From assembly GCA_025267735.1 (NCBI GenBank), contig CM046307.1, positions 34,029,231-34,093,230 on the forward strand: 64,000 nucleotides of DNA. The letters are read 5' to 3'. This document shows, piece by piece, positions 23,857 to 36,262 of this stretch. The stretch comes from Mactra quadrangularis (taxonomy: Eukaryota; Mollusca; Bivalvia; Venerida; Mactridae). The notes beneath the pieces are model-generated. The model did not search any database. It was given only the letters and a program-made list of their open reading frames with translations, and had not been told where the DNA came from. A program made the translations under genes and the position numbers. Numbering within the stretch: the stretch's first letter is position 1; each line of letters opens with the position of its first letter.

Positions 23857-24499
23857 GAGAATTTGTAGAGTACATTTGTTAATGTTGAGGGCATAGCATG
23901 AAATGTAGCTGCAAACAAAAAATCACTGATTTCTTTGTTTTAGTCATTCTTTGTTCAAAGTTTTGTTTTATTCATTTATAGTCACAACTTCAATAATGAT
24001 AATGTGAATAATGAATTAAGGTTGAAAATAAAAACAATTTTAATTATTGATTCATGCTAAATTCGTTCAACTGTGACCGCTGTATACAGGTAATTTGACA
24101 ACTGGGATAAGATAGAAAGACTATACAAAAGGTCAGAGTAGTGAGAATTTGTGAAGTGCATTTGTTAATGTTGAGGGCATAGCATGAAACGTAGCTGCAA
24201 ACAAAAAATCACTGATTTCTTTGTTTTAGTCATTCTTTGTTCAAAGTTTTGTTTTATTTATTTATAGTCACAACTTCAATAATGATAATGTGAATAATGA
24301 ATTAAGGTTGAAAATAAAAACAATTTTAATTATTAATTCATGTTAATTATGAACTCTGTCTCTCAAGTCTGACGAAATATTGCCCGTTTGTTCCTCCCTC
24401 CGAACAAAGGCCACCTGTGAACAAAGGCCACTTTTCTATTTTCCCTTGGCCGGCCGTTGTTCACAGGTTGGACTGTACTTCACATTATCAATGTATAGC

Positions 24500-26290
24500 C
24501 GTTGCCCATGTTCTATTACTGTTCGTGACAGGAGATCCACAAAAAATCTCATATTATTATACTAAAGGATCAAAATTGTTAAAGTATCATTGCTTTTACG
24601 TTTTTAAATCAATAAAACTAGTAAATTTCTGTCTTAACACAATTTAATTACCTACGATATGTATTTATATAGGACTTTCCGGTCTTGCTCTATTACTGTT
24701 TGTGATCGGAGATCGAGAAAAGCTTGTATTAATATACAAACATATCAAATATGTTACAGTATCATTGTTATGACGTTTTTAAATCATTAAAACAAGTATT
24801 TATGAGTCTAAACGCAATTTAATTAGCTACCTAACAAATTTATATATATGCTCTATTACGGATTTGATCTGAGATCGAAAAAACGCTGGTATTAATATAT
24901 GGTACAAACACCTGTTCTCGAACCTCATCTGATCTCGATCCTTTCATAAAAAAGTTGTTTACTTTGCTACTTTATTGCGTATGACGTCATCAATTCGTGC
25001 GCACTAATGTTAAGTAAACAATCGACGCAACTACAACTGTCAAACGAGAATAAAGTGCAAGAAACAGGTAATTAGAATGAATATTTTGGAATGGTGAATA
25101 TTTTTCAGTAAATCCTTATTACCTTTTTCCGCTCTGTCAGTACAATCCATCAAATATTGTTTACAAGTAAAAAATCTTAAGGTAACTTAAAATAGCATTG
25201 TGTTGAATTGTCCAGCAACTTGATTTCAGTATACCTTTAATACCTTTACTTGTTACGGAAGACTTTCACTGCAGGATACCCAAAAGGAATTTACACTTAT
25301 CTCAATTCCGAAAAGATGTGCCTAAATACAAAAGGCAAGCTATGTTATAAAAGAAATCATAATTTTATAAGAAAGAAAAAAAATTACATGCCAGCAAATA
25401 TAGAAACTTATAAATGTAAGGTTAAAAAAGGCATTTGAAATACACGTGGAAAGATTTACTCGGACACTAGAACATAATCTATTCAAACAAATTAAAACTT
25501 GCAAGCTTTACAAGTGTGTCGAAAGGATTTGCAGAAATGTGTTGATATACAACGCTGATATTTCGTGTGTTGGTAAAAATATTGTTTATCGGGTTTTGAA
25601 AGTTGAATGCTTTTTCTATGAAACCTTTTTCATGGAAATGGGTTGTACAGTGACTGCATAAAACCAATACATGTAAATTGTGGGCTGTAGAAATCGGAAG
25701 GATTTTGTCATGTGACTTTTGCCCATTGCTACCGAAATCTACCCATCACAATATCACAGGGTTGAGACACCGTGAAATAAGTATGTTATTGCAAAAGAAG
25801 CACACGGAAGGTAGCCATTCCTGTCTTCTGCTCATAAAGTCATGTGACAGCTAATAATAATCTCACAAATCTACATCAAATAACCAAATACGGAAGAAGT
25901 TTGAAATTAGGTCATCTATTTTTAGCCACCATGACAGTTTTCAGAAAATGGTCGTGTTTTTTCTGGAAGAATTTGGATTTGTTTTAAATATAAGATATCA
26001 ACAAATGTATGATAGATAAGCGTCATATAGGTTAAAGGTGTGTTTTTAATGTATTTTTCTAAAATAATTGTTGCATTAAAATGATTAATAAGAAATGGCT
26101 CTTTGAGTCCTTAGAGGTTCGAGAACCGGTGAGTCCACCATACTAACATATCAAAATTGTTAAAGTATCATTGATATGAGGTTTTTTACTCATAAGAACA
26201 AGTGAATTTCCTTTTAAACACAATTTAAATAACACTAAACATTTTTATATGACTTTCCGGACTTTCCGAGCTTTCCTGTAAATACATGGA
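24500..26290. repeat. Tandem array of ~170-bp units (right arm of the foldback), interrupted
   Basis: Three to four diverged units carry TTAAAGTATCATTG, a GACGTTTTTAAATCA-like block, ACACAATTTAATTA, GACTTTCCGG and GCTCTATTAC...GAGATCGA. One unit is broken by the TA-flanked element at 24900. Confidence 0.75.
24900..26140. mobile_element. DNA transposon, 1,241 bp, TA target duplication, 27-bp TIRs
   Basis: The left end TGGTACAAACACCTGTTCTC with GAACCTC is mirrored at the right by GAGGTTCGAGAACCGGTGAG with TCCACCA. TA flanks both ends. The neighbouring repeat unit reads ATTAATATACAAACATATC, close to the sequence left if this element is removed, so the empty site is visible locally. Two short plus-strand ORFs (25250-25438, 25446-25661) have no recognised domain and the element is probably non-autonomous. 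Confidence 0.85.
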
Positions 26291-26480
26291 CCACAGAAGC
26301 TTGACATTTTACATCATACTACGAAAATTCCCCTCTTACATGTAATAAAAACACCAGGAATGCAACGCGTCCAATCTCCAACTTCTCACCTACTAGTCAA
26401 ATTCACCCTCAAAAAGCAACGAAACATCAATTGATCACAAAATCATTTAGCCATTCGATTAACAACTAATTAATGTACCT

Positions 26481-26555
26481 GTAACAATCAACGATTCTAA
26501 AATCGACAAATGTCTGCTTCATAGTGAAGTAGATTTTAGAATTGTCAATTGTTAC
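26481..26555. repeat. Small hairpin inserted in the long-TIR arm
   Basis: GTAACAATCAACGATTCTAA pairs with the complement TTAGAATTGTCAATTGTTAC. The opposite arm of the host element lacks it, so it is probably a later, tiny MITE. Confidence 0.65.
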
Positions 26556-26565
26556 AGAGAATGTC

Positions 26566-26660
26566 AGACGATCCGTCCCCAGTCACATCCGTCCTTGGAC
26601 GATCCGTCCTTGGACGATCCGTCCCTGGACGATCCGTCCCCAAATTGGGGACGGATCGTC
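26566..26660. repeat. GACGATCCGTCC minisatellite
   Basis: Several copies of GGACGATCCGTCCTT-type units (about 14-16 bp) are followed by an inverted one (GGGGACGGATCGTC). Diverged inverted copies recur at 27410-27520. Confidence 0.85.
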
Positions 26661-28202
26661 TAAAGAATGTTAGGATGATTCCTCCCATTATATGTATAGC
26701 ACAATGAGTATTGTTTTTAATACGACCTGATGCAACATAAGTGTATTCTGTGTTTATTCTTTTATTTTAACATTATTATACATATTTTTTTCAATTTCAG
26801 ACAAAATTACGACACAAAGAACAGCAAATTTTATTTCATAAACATGGTCTACTAGAATGAAGATTGATTACTATGCATTGTAGAATAAAGATGCGTTTTA
26901 ATCAACGTGATATTTATAAAATAATTCATTGTTTCAAATTGAAAAAATAAAATATAAACAAGACTATTGATTCATATTAACAAATAATGTTGTTTTTTTC
27001 CGAGTATTCTTGTGTAATTAAGTGTATGCTGTGTTCTGTTCTGTTCAAGTATATATTTTTATTGTTTTCAACCAAAATAAATGAATTTACATGTATATTG
27101 TGAAAAACATGCATTTACAAAAAAATCCGTTTTATTACGTTTGATGTTTTATTTTTAGCAACTTAATTATAGCTATTTTATGTTGAAATAAGTTAATTGT
27201 CTGAACCCGACAATAATTAACAGAGACCTTTTATATAGTAATACCAAACTTCACCTATCATTTTTATTGAATGATAATTAATATAAGAATTGAAGATGTT
27301 TTTAGTGTCTTACATAAAAATGCTAAACGTTAGATGCAAAATCTCATCAAAAGATGACTATCTGTACATAAATTCGTATGAATCAATTCCCGTATACACT
27401 TTTATAAAATGGGGACGAATCGTCTAAACTCTGATATTTTGGAGACGGATCGTCCAAGGACGAATGTGACTGGGGACGGATCGTCTAGAGGGAGAATAGT
27501 CTTGGGGATGGATCGTCTGTATACCATTACAGATACATTAATTAGTTGTTAATCGAATGGCTAAATGATTTTGTGATTAATTGATGTTTCGTTGCTTTTT
27601 GAGGGTGAATTTGACTAGTAGGTGAAAAGTTAGAGATTGGACACGTTGCATTCCTGGTGTTTTTATTATATGTAAGAGGGGAATTTTCGTAGTATGATAT
27701 AAAATGTCAAGCTCCTGTGCATGGACCCATAAATATTGCTTTGATGTTTGCAACCTTCTGGTTTAAAAAATTAAATCGTAACACATTCAGCAAATGTATT
27801 TTGTACTTAATCATACAATATTATATTTTTCGTTCTTTGCCATTTACCTGACATTGAATGTTTCAATGGTTTTGAATTGGCGTGAAAGTTATATGTCAAC
27901 AGCCATAACTTACGAAACATCCGAAATTATTATCCGAATACTAAAACACTTTTTTGTCCTTGACTTAAAATCATCTTATCAAAGAGAAAATTTGAAAATG
28001 AAAGCATACCGACTGCATCCTTTCTCTCATTGCAATGGAATTTATAATCACGCTCAGCTTTTGCGTAATAATGTTCCAACAATTCATGTTCACCCGGCAT
28101 TTCGTCAGCTTGTGTTGCAGTTACTTCCCTTACTTAAGAACGTTACGTCTATGTTTGCTTTTAACCATCCCAAGGTTTTACGACAGTAAAAAGCCAGATG
28201 AC

Positions 28203-31200
28203 GGACAGGTGTATTCCACGGACCCACCTATGTTTTTTTATAGAAAATGAAACGATTACATGGACCCACCCCTTAACTTTTTTAATAATGAAAATATTTC
28301 TAAGATGAAGGTACCGTTAGAAAGGTAAGACAATACGCTCATTTTCATCGATAATTAACCCCTAAAAATTTCGCAAAGATTCCATGGACCCACTCTTTAT
28401 CTTTTTGATTTTTCGACATATTTGTAAAAACTTTACATCATTTTAAAGCCAATGTAATGTAGTTTTCGTATATGTTTTATTTTTTAAAATCAGATTATTA
28501 AAACGATTTCTACAAACGTTCAAACTTAGATGCATTTTGTGAAAAAAAAATCGCTTATATTTTTTTGTTAGAGCAAATGGACCCACCTTTATCTTTTTTA
28601 CTTATGAATGAATATTTAAAAATAATATATCATTTGAAAGCTATGACCATGCCATTTTCAAAAAGATTAAAATGACTAAAATCGGACGAGTAGTTAATTA
28701 TTAACGTGCATTTGAACACAACTCTGTCCCGCACGCGTGAACTATCAACTATACATATTGTATGTATTATAACCCATCGATATTTTACCCCTCAAAAATC
28801 GCAAAGATTGCATGGACCCACTCCTTAACTTCTTTATTTTTCATTATATTTTTATAAACTGGACGTCATTTTAAAGGCAATGTTAAGTAGTTTTCGCAAA
28901 TGTTTTTACTTATTAAAATCAGTTCATTAAAACTAATTCTGTAAACGTTTAAAGTTTAATGTTTTCTTGATTTTTTGCGCATTTTTATTGGAAATGGACC
29001 CACCTTTAATTTCATTATTTATGAACGGATATTCATAAATAATGTATCAGCTGAAAGCTATGATAATGCCATTTTCAAAAAGATTAAGACAAATGAAATC
29101 GGATAGGTAGATTTATATATGCATGCATTTGAACACAACTCTGTCCAGCGCACGTGAATTGTCAACTATAGATATTTTAAGTAAGATATCCCATCGAAAT
29201 TTGACCCTTAATATATTTTTGGAGCAAATTGACCCACCGTTAAATTAATTATTTGAGAATGCATATTTGAAGATGATATATCATTTAAAAGCTCTGACAA
29301 TGCCATTTTCAGATATGTTTATTTCAACAAAATCGGAAGGCCGGTTACTGATAAGCATGCATTTGAACAAACCCAGAACAATATGGCATTTTTATTGAAC
29401 ATTTTGGAAAATGTGCCAACAGATTTATGTCATGATACAATTATATTTCATACTAACTGTCTTATACAATTTCATGTATCCAATCCCTGAATTGGTTTTT
29501 TTTCTCTACAATTTGTATCCCAAACAATATTTGAAAAATCAAGTAATGTAGTTTTCGATTATATTTTACTCATAAATATACTTTTGTGAAAACTATTTCT
29601 TCGTACGTTCTAAGTTAGGGTTTTCATACTATTGAATAATGCTCATTCATAGCAATAAATGAATCAATCGCTAATCCAATTAACAGTTAATCTAATTATT
29701 CGCTAATCAAGTAAGCTTTTAATCCAATTACAGCCATGTGCGAATGTACATTTTATTGTCTTGTTTATCAGTTGGTATGTCACACTTCATTCGATTAAGA
29801 ATAACAAAAAACTGCTGATAATTGATAGTAAAATGTATTCTTCATAAAATTATAAATATATATTTATATAAACATGAATAAATAGTTCATTACAAAAACA
29901 CTACTACATCTACATGTACCTCATTTATTCATGTCTATATGAATAAAAGAATCTTGATATTTTAGAAAATCAGTTCAATAAATCGAGTGATTCATTATGA
30001 AATTAATTTCTTCTAAATAAAAAATGACAGGAAGAACTTGTCATTCATTACAGCATGTTAATACTTTTATTAACAACAAAAGGAATGATAAAATTTTTAC
30101 TTTCTATGTACAATAATATATTAAAGAAATATATTTCAATGAACACTTGTACAACACAAATGGTATGATAAGTCACTTAACAATCGAAATAATTATATAC
30201 AATGATCAACACATGTTAAACGAATATATTAAATTATTATTAATTGATACATGACACTTAGATGTCGATAATTGAGATACTACCGGCGTTACAATCAAAT
30301 AAAAGTTGGTTCTTTAATGTGTTACCGAACTATACAAACTGCGAAAAATTCACTTAAAATAAAGTGCTGAGCCAATTGAATAAGATAATTAATTAATTGC
30401 CCTGATACATCTTCCGTGCTTTTATATCAGAAGAATGTACCTTACTCATGTAATCAATATGTATTTGAATTGAATTAACCTCTGATTCCATGACAAATAT
30501 AATGTTTAAATGCAAAATTTGATTGTTTCATAAATTACCCAGCTTCATTTTATGTTACATTTATTTGACTTGACCCCAATCCTATAAGTTTATGTAAAGA
30601 TCATTAAAAGTCCATGTGATTGTGATTGACGACAACTTGACAATATTATATGTCTTCATTGTTGTTCAGTAGGTGTGCTATTCAAATGCTTTTAAGTGAG
30701 TTTATTGTAACCCAATTTTAATATAATAAAGTGCTTGCTTTAAAACAATTTATAGGATATTGAAATAAATGACTTATATAGATGGATACATTTGCCCATG
30801 GGTTCAATAAGTTAGATGCAAGATAATAAGCGATAATTGACATGTTTTTTTTTTATTATATTGAACATAGTTGTCTTGAGATGTATACAACTTCATGAGT
30901 AGCAGTCCGATTTCGTTCATCGTAACATTTCTGAAAAATTCTTTCTCATACATTTTAAATGATATATTACTTATAAACATGCATTTCTAAGTAATAGAAT
31001 AAAAGATGGGTCCATTTACTCAACAAAAAATATGCGCGAAAAAAATAGGAAATAATACACTATTACTTTAAACAAGCCTAGTTTTTGTTTTAATTATCTG
31101 ATTTTAAAATTTAAAACATATGCGAAAACCACCTTATCTAAGCTTTGAAATGTTAATAAGTCTTAAGAAATAAATTGAGTAACAAAAAAGTTTAGGGGTG

Positions 31201-31845
31201 GGTCCATGGAATCCTTACGATATTTTTTGGGTTAAATATATGAGTATGGGAATATATAAGAAAAAAAAATATATAACGACCAATACACTTACATTTGACG
31301 TAGCTGTGTTCAAATGCATGCGCATCCGTAATCTACCGTCCGATTTTGTTCATCTTACCTTTTCTGAAAATGGCATGTTCATAGCTTTCAAATGATATAT
31401 TAATTATTGAAATTTTTAAAGGTGGGTCCATTTGCTCCAACATCAAAAATATACGCGCCAAAATTTACAAAGATAACACCAAACTTTGAATGCTCGTAGA
31501 ATTCGTTTTAATAATCAGATTTTAAAAAGTAAAACATATTTGAAAACTACATTACCTTAGCATTCAAATGATGTAAAAATTTAAGGGGTGGGTCCATGGA
31601 ATCTTTGCGATATTTTTGGGGTAAAATATCGCTAAAAATGAGTCATATTCAACTTAAATAAATATATTTTTATCACCGTCGGATTTTTATTTTGTTTACA
31701 TTTTCGGAAAGCATATTGTCTCATCTTTCCAACGGTACCTTCATCTTAGAAATATATTCATTATTAAGAAAGTTAAGGGGTGGGTCCATGTAATCGTTCC
31801 CAAATTCGTTAAATGTATAGGTGGGTCCATGGAATACACCTGTCC
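28203..31845. mobile_element. Foldback element (3.6 kb) built of GGACCCACC units
   Basis: The ends are GGACAGGTGTATTCCACGGA and its near-exact complement ending ACACCTGTCC, continuing through GACCCACCTAT. The left arm has seven GGACCCAC(C/T) or GACCCACC blocks (28220-29240) and the right arm six inverted ones (31005-31830). Between blocks lie alternating modules, one with GAAAGCTATGACAATGCCAT and GCATTTGAACACAACTCTG, the other with TCGCAAAGATTCCATGG. The central 29400-31000 is AT-rich. There is no transposase. An ORF at 31198-31395 is a by-product of a module. No target duplication is evident. Confidence 0.8.
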
Positions 31846-31995
31846 CGAGATAACTAGTAATAAGATATAATCACACAAAGTCACCGCAGTGGTTATTTTC
31901 CATAATATGACTAAGGCAAAGCCTCAACACGAGCTCGACGAATCTTAGACTCAATCCAAATTTAGGTGGACATATGGGCATTTTTTTTCATTTTT

Positions 31996-32153
31996 GGAAC
32001 GATGTCTTAATGTCGTTCCAGAGTTATTTTTCATGTCATCAAATATGAGTTTTAAATCAATTATAGGCATTGAAGACATGTTCTGTACGCAGTGTAAAAA
32101 TCTTTTCAGCTGGGCTAGTATACTTTTTGGAACGATATTCTGAACATCGTTCC
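31996..32153. repeat. Pair of GGAACGA...TCGTTCC palindromes
   Basis: GGAACGATGTCTTAA...TCGTTCCAGAGTTA at 31996-32019 is repeated as GGAACGATATTC...ATCGTTCCAGAGTTA at 32129-32153, both followed by the same CAGAGTTA. They are small and paired, and may be protein-binding sites or the remains of a duplicated element. Confidence 0.7.
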
Positions 32154-32159
32154 AGAGTT

Positions 32160-33734
32160 AACAAACCGTAATTTCAGCTCCAAGCATTGAATCTAAGCCA
32201 AAACCCCGATCCACTCCGCATATCATTACTGCAAAATTTGATTCGGATGTTTTCGGCTAGTATATTATCCTGATAATCGCTTGCTACTTATTTCCATAGA
32301 TTTGATTTTTCATCCGGGGCACACTCGCCCAAAGCATTATGCATATGGGCGAGTATAAATAAACACTTGCCTGCCTTTCATCCGGCAATAGAGCAACATG
32401 ATACGGTTTACTGCTGGTTTGACTAAAGCACGCAATACGCTCATTCTCAAAATTTGGGCCGAAAACGTGTCACAGGTACAACTTCTGTTATGAAAGCATA
32501 TTGCTAATATTATCTAAAAAATTTGAATATTATGTTACTGGTACATCACATCAATGTAAAATAAAACACAATTTATAAGGATCACAGCTCATTTTAGTCT
32601 GCATCAGCTTGTTTTATGTCATTACCCCCAGCAAAAGTCAATGTCACAAGCATATTTCGATATCAAATGCTTTGCACCATCGTGGTAAAGTGCAATATTT
32701 CAGAGAAAGAAATAAATTGATTTTATGTGCACACATCATAGACTGTAGCAACCATAATGAAAATATTTTCAAACTTGGCAAACAAAAAATTTGGACATTA
32801 ATGTACCTGTCACAGAATGTTGGAAGTTTACGTGACACCAAGTTTGTAAGCATTTTATTAATAGTTAATAGTTGCAGAAATTTGCATTCAAACATTTATA
32901 CTGTTAGCTTAATGTTGTAGAAATCATGTCGAAAACATATTATCATATGAGAGAAGTATTTATTTCAGAATTCCTGTCCTAACATGTTTGATCTGGTATG
33001 GGGAATTTTTTTCATGAAGCTTTACGTGACGGTCGTCAGTTCATTTCCAGTATCGTTTCAATGCATACTCCTGTATAAAATTAAACCTCATAATGTACTT
33101 ATTGCACTCACACTACTTAAATAGAAACAAAACAAAAAGTCGTTAATTTTTTCTGCTTTAAAGCTCTATTTGAAGTTTACGTGACTGAATACTTACGTGA
33201 CGCTTTTAAAGGAAAATCCACTTAAACTTCAATCGACAAAGGCGAAAATGCTAATTTTTTTAGACATAACCTACGACGTCATGTTAAGTTTAGTACCGCT
33301 ATTTTCTTGAATAGGGGGACAATACATTGCATTTTAAGTTAAGTTTTCCGTGGGTTTTTTTACCTATTGTCCTTAATTCAGTTGTTGTTTTGAATCTTTA
33401 TTGATGGAATAGTTTTAAGCGAAAATCTGTTAACTATATAGTTAAGACTTTAAACTATGGGTTTAACTGTTAATCCTATAGTTTAATAGATATCCAATCA
33501 TTTCACGAGTTTGTCATTACGTGAGAAGTTGTTGCTTTATCTGAAGTTGCAATTTGTATAACATAATACAAGCATGCAGACGATGCGATATATATTTTTA
33601 CTTTGTTATCTAAGTGACTGTTGACTTTGAATAGTCCTAAGTAATTTATAAATAAAAAATAATTCTGTCTAATCAACTACGGTGAATAAGGCTAATATCA
33701 TTACTAAGTAAAACAATCAAAATAGCTGTTTATT
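32160..33734. other. AT-rich spacer with recurring TTTACGTGAC-like words
   Basis: The TTACGTGA word recurs at about 32830, 33023, 33176, 33194 and, as TTACGTGAG, 33520. A 103-codon plus-strand ORF (32609-32920) overlaps an 83-codon minus-strand ORF, and neither shows a domain. No gene is supported. Confidence 0.4.
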
Positions 33735-34440
33735 TTCAGTATTTAACCTTTTACCTCATGTTTATCAGTTTTTCATACAAGTCAGGTATGGAAAGTTTCA
33801 ATGGTTGCAACTGTTTTGACGTACATATATGTTTTTAAACAGACATTTACTATTATAAATTTTGATTTAATCAATTTCAATGAATTTTAAAGTTAATATA
33901 AATATTTCAGAGTATGAAACTTGCTTTCTAATGATGTGAATTATATACTTTTTTAACAATTGATTCAAAAGGTATGGAAGTTGAAACATCAAATTATTCT
34001 TGTAAAACTAAAATTACATCTAAAAGCATAGATTGATATCAAATACAACGTATTTTTAAATATTTATTTTATTTTTATCAGTGTACAGCATGTATATAAA
34101 ACATGTATATTTTATTATATAAAGCATGTACAATGTTTCTCTTAATAGAGTTTTCGAGGACTTTACACACATTAAATAACTAAATGGATTAAATAGATAT
34201 ATCATTTACATTGATAAAATTTTTAAATATCAATATCTTTCTAATGTGCGGTTGATAATTATCATTGTTAATTGGTGTTAATTGTGTCACTACATGTAGC
34301 AGTATGACATCCCACAATAAATGATAAGATCATTTAACAAACATGTTTATTGCTGCAGCTGTGAAAACAATAGATCATAAAACATAAGGGGGTCTGTTAA
34401 AAATGAATGACATTTATTATGTATCTGTTCAATGTAATTG
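33735..34440. repeat. Segmental duplication, copy 1
   Basis: Shares ordered blocks with 35215-35730: TTTTAACAGG/CAGACATTTA, ATTGATTTAATCAA, GTTAATTGGTGTTAATTG, ACAAACATGTTT with GCTGCAG and GTGAAAACA. The copies are diverged by substitutions and indels. Confidence 0.65.
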
Positions 34441-34756
34441 TTGTACATAGCTAGACTTTGATAAATATATATAAAAATAATTATATATTATCACTGATTA
34501 ATAAATGTTAATTCCTAATATAAAAATATTTCGTTTGATTTGCAATTTTTAAAAATACATTCATAAACTTAAAACCTTAACATTTTGAAACATAAATGGA
34601 ACTTTTATATTATTTCTCTAAGAAATAATTTTAAAAATCTATTCAAGCGAATCCACGAAACATTGTCAAGGTCCACATGAAACTAGCAAGCGCGATTTCA
34701 TTGGCTGAATGACTTAATACTATAGTTTCTATTGGTTCTCTGTTAAACATAGGGTT

Positions 34757-35160
34757 TAAAGTGTTAAACATATAGTTTAAGTAATTAATATGCAAACGGC
34801 GCTTAAAACCATAGTTTAAAGTCTAAATCTATGGGTTTAACAGAAAACAGTGAAACGAAGTCTTAAACTATGGGTTTAACAGTTATTCCTATAGTTTAAT
34901 ATCTTAATCTATATGTTTAAGAGAAATAAAATTGAATCTATAGGATTAAGAGTCTTAAACATAGGGTTTAACAGTTAAACATAGGGTTTAACAGTTAAAC
35001 ATAGGGTTTAACAGTTAAACATATAGTTTAAAGTCTTAATCTGTAGTTTCAATTTGGAAAACTTAAAACTATAGGATTAAGAGTCTTAAACCCTATGTTT
35101 AAGTCTGTTAAACTATGGGTTTAACAGTTAAACCTATAGTTTAAGTAATTATTGTGCAAA
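34757..35160. repeat. Minisatellite of TTAAACATAGGGTTTAACAG units
   Basis: Many copies of an 18-bp-type unit (TTAAACATAGGGTTTAACAG, TTAAACTATGGGTTTAACAG) in both orientations. Each unit is itself a near-palindrome of TTAAAC/GTTTAA. Outlying units at 33410-33490 lie on the other side of duplication copy 1. Confidence 0.9.
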
Positions 35161-35214
35161 CGGCATTCCATACTTAATTGTAATGTGATAAAATGTTCCT
35201 GAAACTACTTCAAC

Positions 35215-35730
35215 CTTTTAACTCATTGAGGGGTCTACCAGATCCTTATCAGTTGCTAGTATAAGTCATAGATAAAATGTACCTCATCTGCATAGAAAGT
35301 TTAAATGCTGGCTACTGTTTTAACACCTACATATTTTAACAGGCATTTATTATCATAAGTATTGATTTAATCAAATTTAAGACAGAAGAAATATTAGTTA
35401 AAATAATTATTATTAATCAATATTAGTTATAGAAGTTATTACAGTTGAATTATTATATAGGACTGCATATACAAGTTAAAACATATACTGTTATCAAATG
35501 CATCATAATTATATTATTTAAATTGGTAGGAAATGTTTTACATAAATGTTCTTAAAATGAACAATGTATTGTCTTTGTTAATTGGTGTTAATTGTATCCC
35601 GAACAGATTGACACCCCAAAATAAAAGGTAAGACGAATGAACGAACATGTTTGTAGCCGCTGCAGTGAAAACAGTATAAATCTTAAATCATCAGTCTGTA
35701 TTGAAATGATGACATTTTGTTTGTGAATAA
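35215..35730. repeat. Segmental duplication, copy 2
   Basis: Partner of 33735-34440 in the same orientation, shorter, with the same order of blocks. The minisatellite lies between the two copies. Confidence 0.65.
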
Positions 35731-36262
35731 TTTGTGTCAATCTCTTTGATTGATCTACAAAATTTTCCAAAAAATATGATTTTATTTAGTGAAATAGTTT
35801 TGATAGCATAAAGTTTAGATAAGACAAAAGGAGACGCGTTTAGAATCACATGTATACAGTGGATTATACGATGATCTATGAGTTAAACATGTTAAAGGTT
35901 TGAGTTGTCAGATGATGACAGAATTAATCTCTAAGAAATAGGGAATTTCTTTGCTCATTTAGGATTTGCTTCCATCGACTAAGAATAGAAACAGTCGGTA
36001 ATGAAATAAACCAATGGATCGCTATCAACGTACATGTAAAATAAGAAACTCATTGATTCAACCAAACAGTCATGTTTTCATGTTAACATTCGTTCTAAGC
36101 TGATAGAAGATTTTTTTTCATAATGTACTCCAAGAATATATTTATACACCAAAAGGATTTGTACATTTTTATTTTAGAAGGGTTTTCTTCCACATAACAT
36201 GTATATTTACATGTTGTAGTTGTACCTTGTATAGTCTATAGCATAATTTGCCTAAATGACAA
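35731..36262. other. AT-rich spacer, nothing recognised
   Basis: No ORF with family features, no inverted repeat. Confidence 0.4.

Larger units (their letters stand above)
21289..24350. repeat. Tandem duplication of ~290 bp, first copy split by an insertion
   Basis: Copy A is 21289-21387 plus about 23857-24056. Copy B is about 24057-24350. Both contain GTTCAACTGTGACCG, GGTCAGAGTA, TGAGGGCATAGCATGAAA and CAATAATGATAATGTGAATA at high identity. Copy B is uninterrupted and so records the empty site of the insertion. Confidence 0.9.
20777..24475. mobile_element. Tigger/pogo-like DNA transposon, non-coding, TA target site
   Basis: The left end is TA|CAGTCCAACTTGTG followed by TAACGGCCACC-type repeats. 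The right end is GGCCGTTGTTCACAGG then TTGGACTG|TA. CAGT...ACTG ends, TA duplication and sub-terminal CGGCCAC motifs are characteristic of pogo/Tigger elements. No DDE transposase ORF remains. A 2.47-kb retroposon and a ~290-bp tandem duplication lie inside; without them the element would be near 1 kb. Confidence 0.85.
26292..27719. mobile_element. Long-TIR element, 1.43 kb, with CATGGAC direct repeat at both ends
   Basis: The ends are CACAGAAGCTTGACATTTTA and the complement of CACAGGAGCTTGACATTTTA. The arms stay complementary for about 200 bp (ACTACGAAAATTCCCCTC, TCACAAAATCATTTAGCCAT). CATGGAC at 26285-26291 and 27720-27726 looks like a 7-bp (possibly 8-bp) target duplication. A GACGATCCGTCC minisatellite continues the left arm and has inverted partners in the right arm. 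No transposase ORF was seen. Confidence 0.85.
20301..27740. mobile_element. Composite foldback-like repeat with three later insertions
   Basis: The left arm (20301-20455) contains GGTCCATGTATTTTCAGGAA, AGCTCGG and GTTTAGTGTTATTTAAATTG. It is repeated inverted at 26143-26290, completed by 27720-27740 after an insertion. Between the arms are a tandem array (24500-26290), a Tigger-like element, a TA-flanked element and a long-TIR element, each described separately. Removing them leaves a foldback unit of roughly 2 kb or less. The outer boundaries are approximate because no target duplication was identified. Confidence 0.6.

Noticed and set aside
27794..28189. 131-codon plus-strand ORF, one of the longest in the window
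   Set aside because: No domain or family recognised, composition is Phe/Leu/Ile-rich, and it lies between two mobile elements. It is most likely chance, though I cannot exclude a relic.
32609..32920. 103-codon plus-strand ORF with an 83-codon ORF opposite
   Set aside because: No domain on either strand and no splice-linked neighbours. The openness looks compositional.
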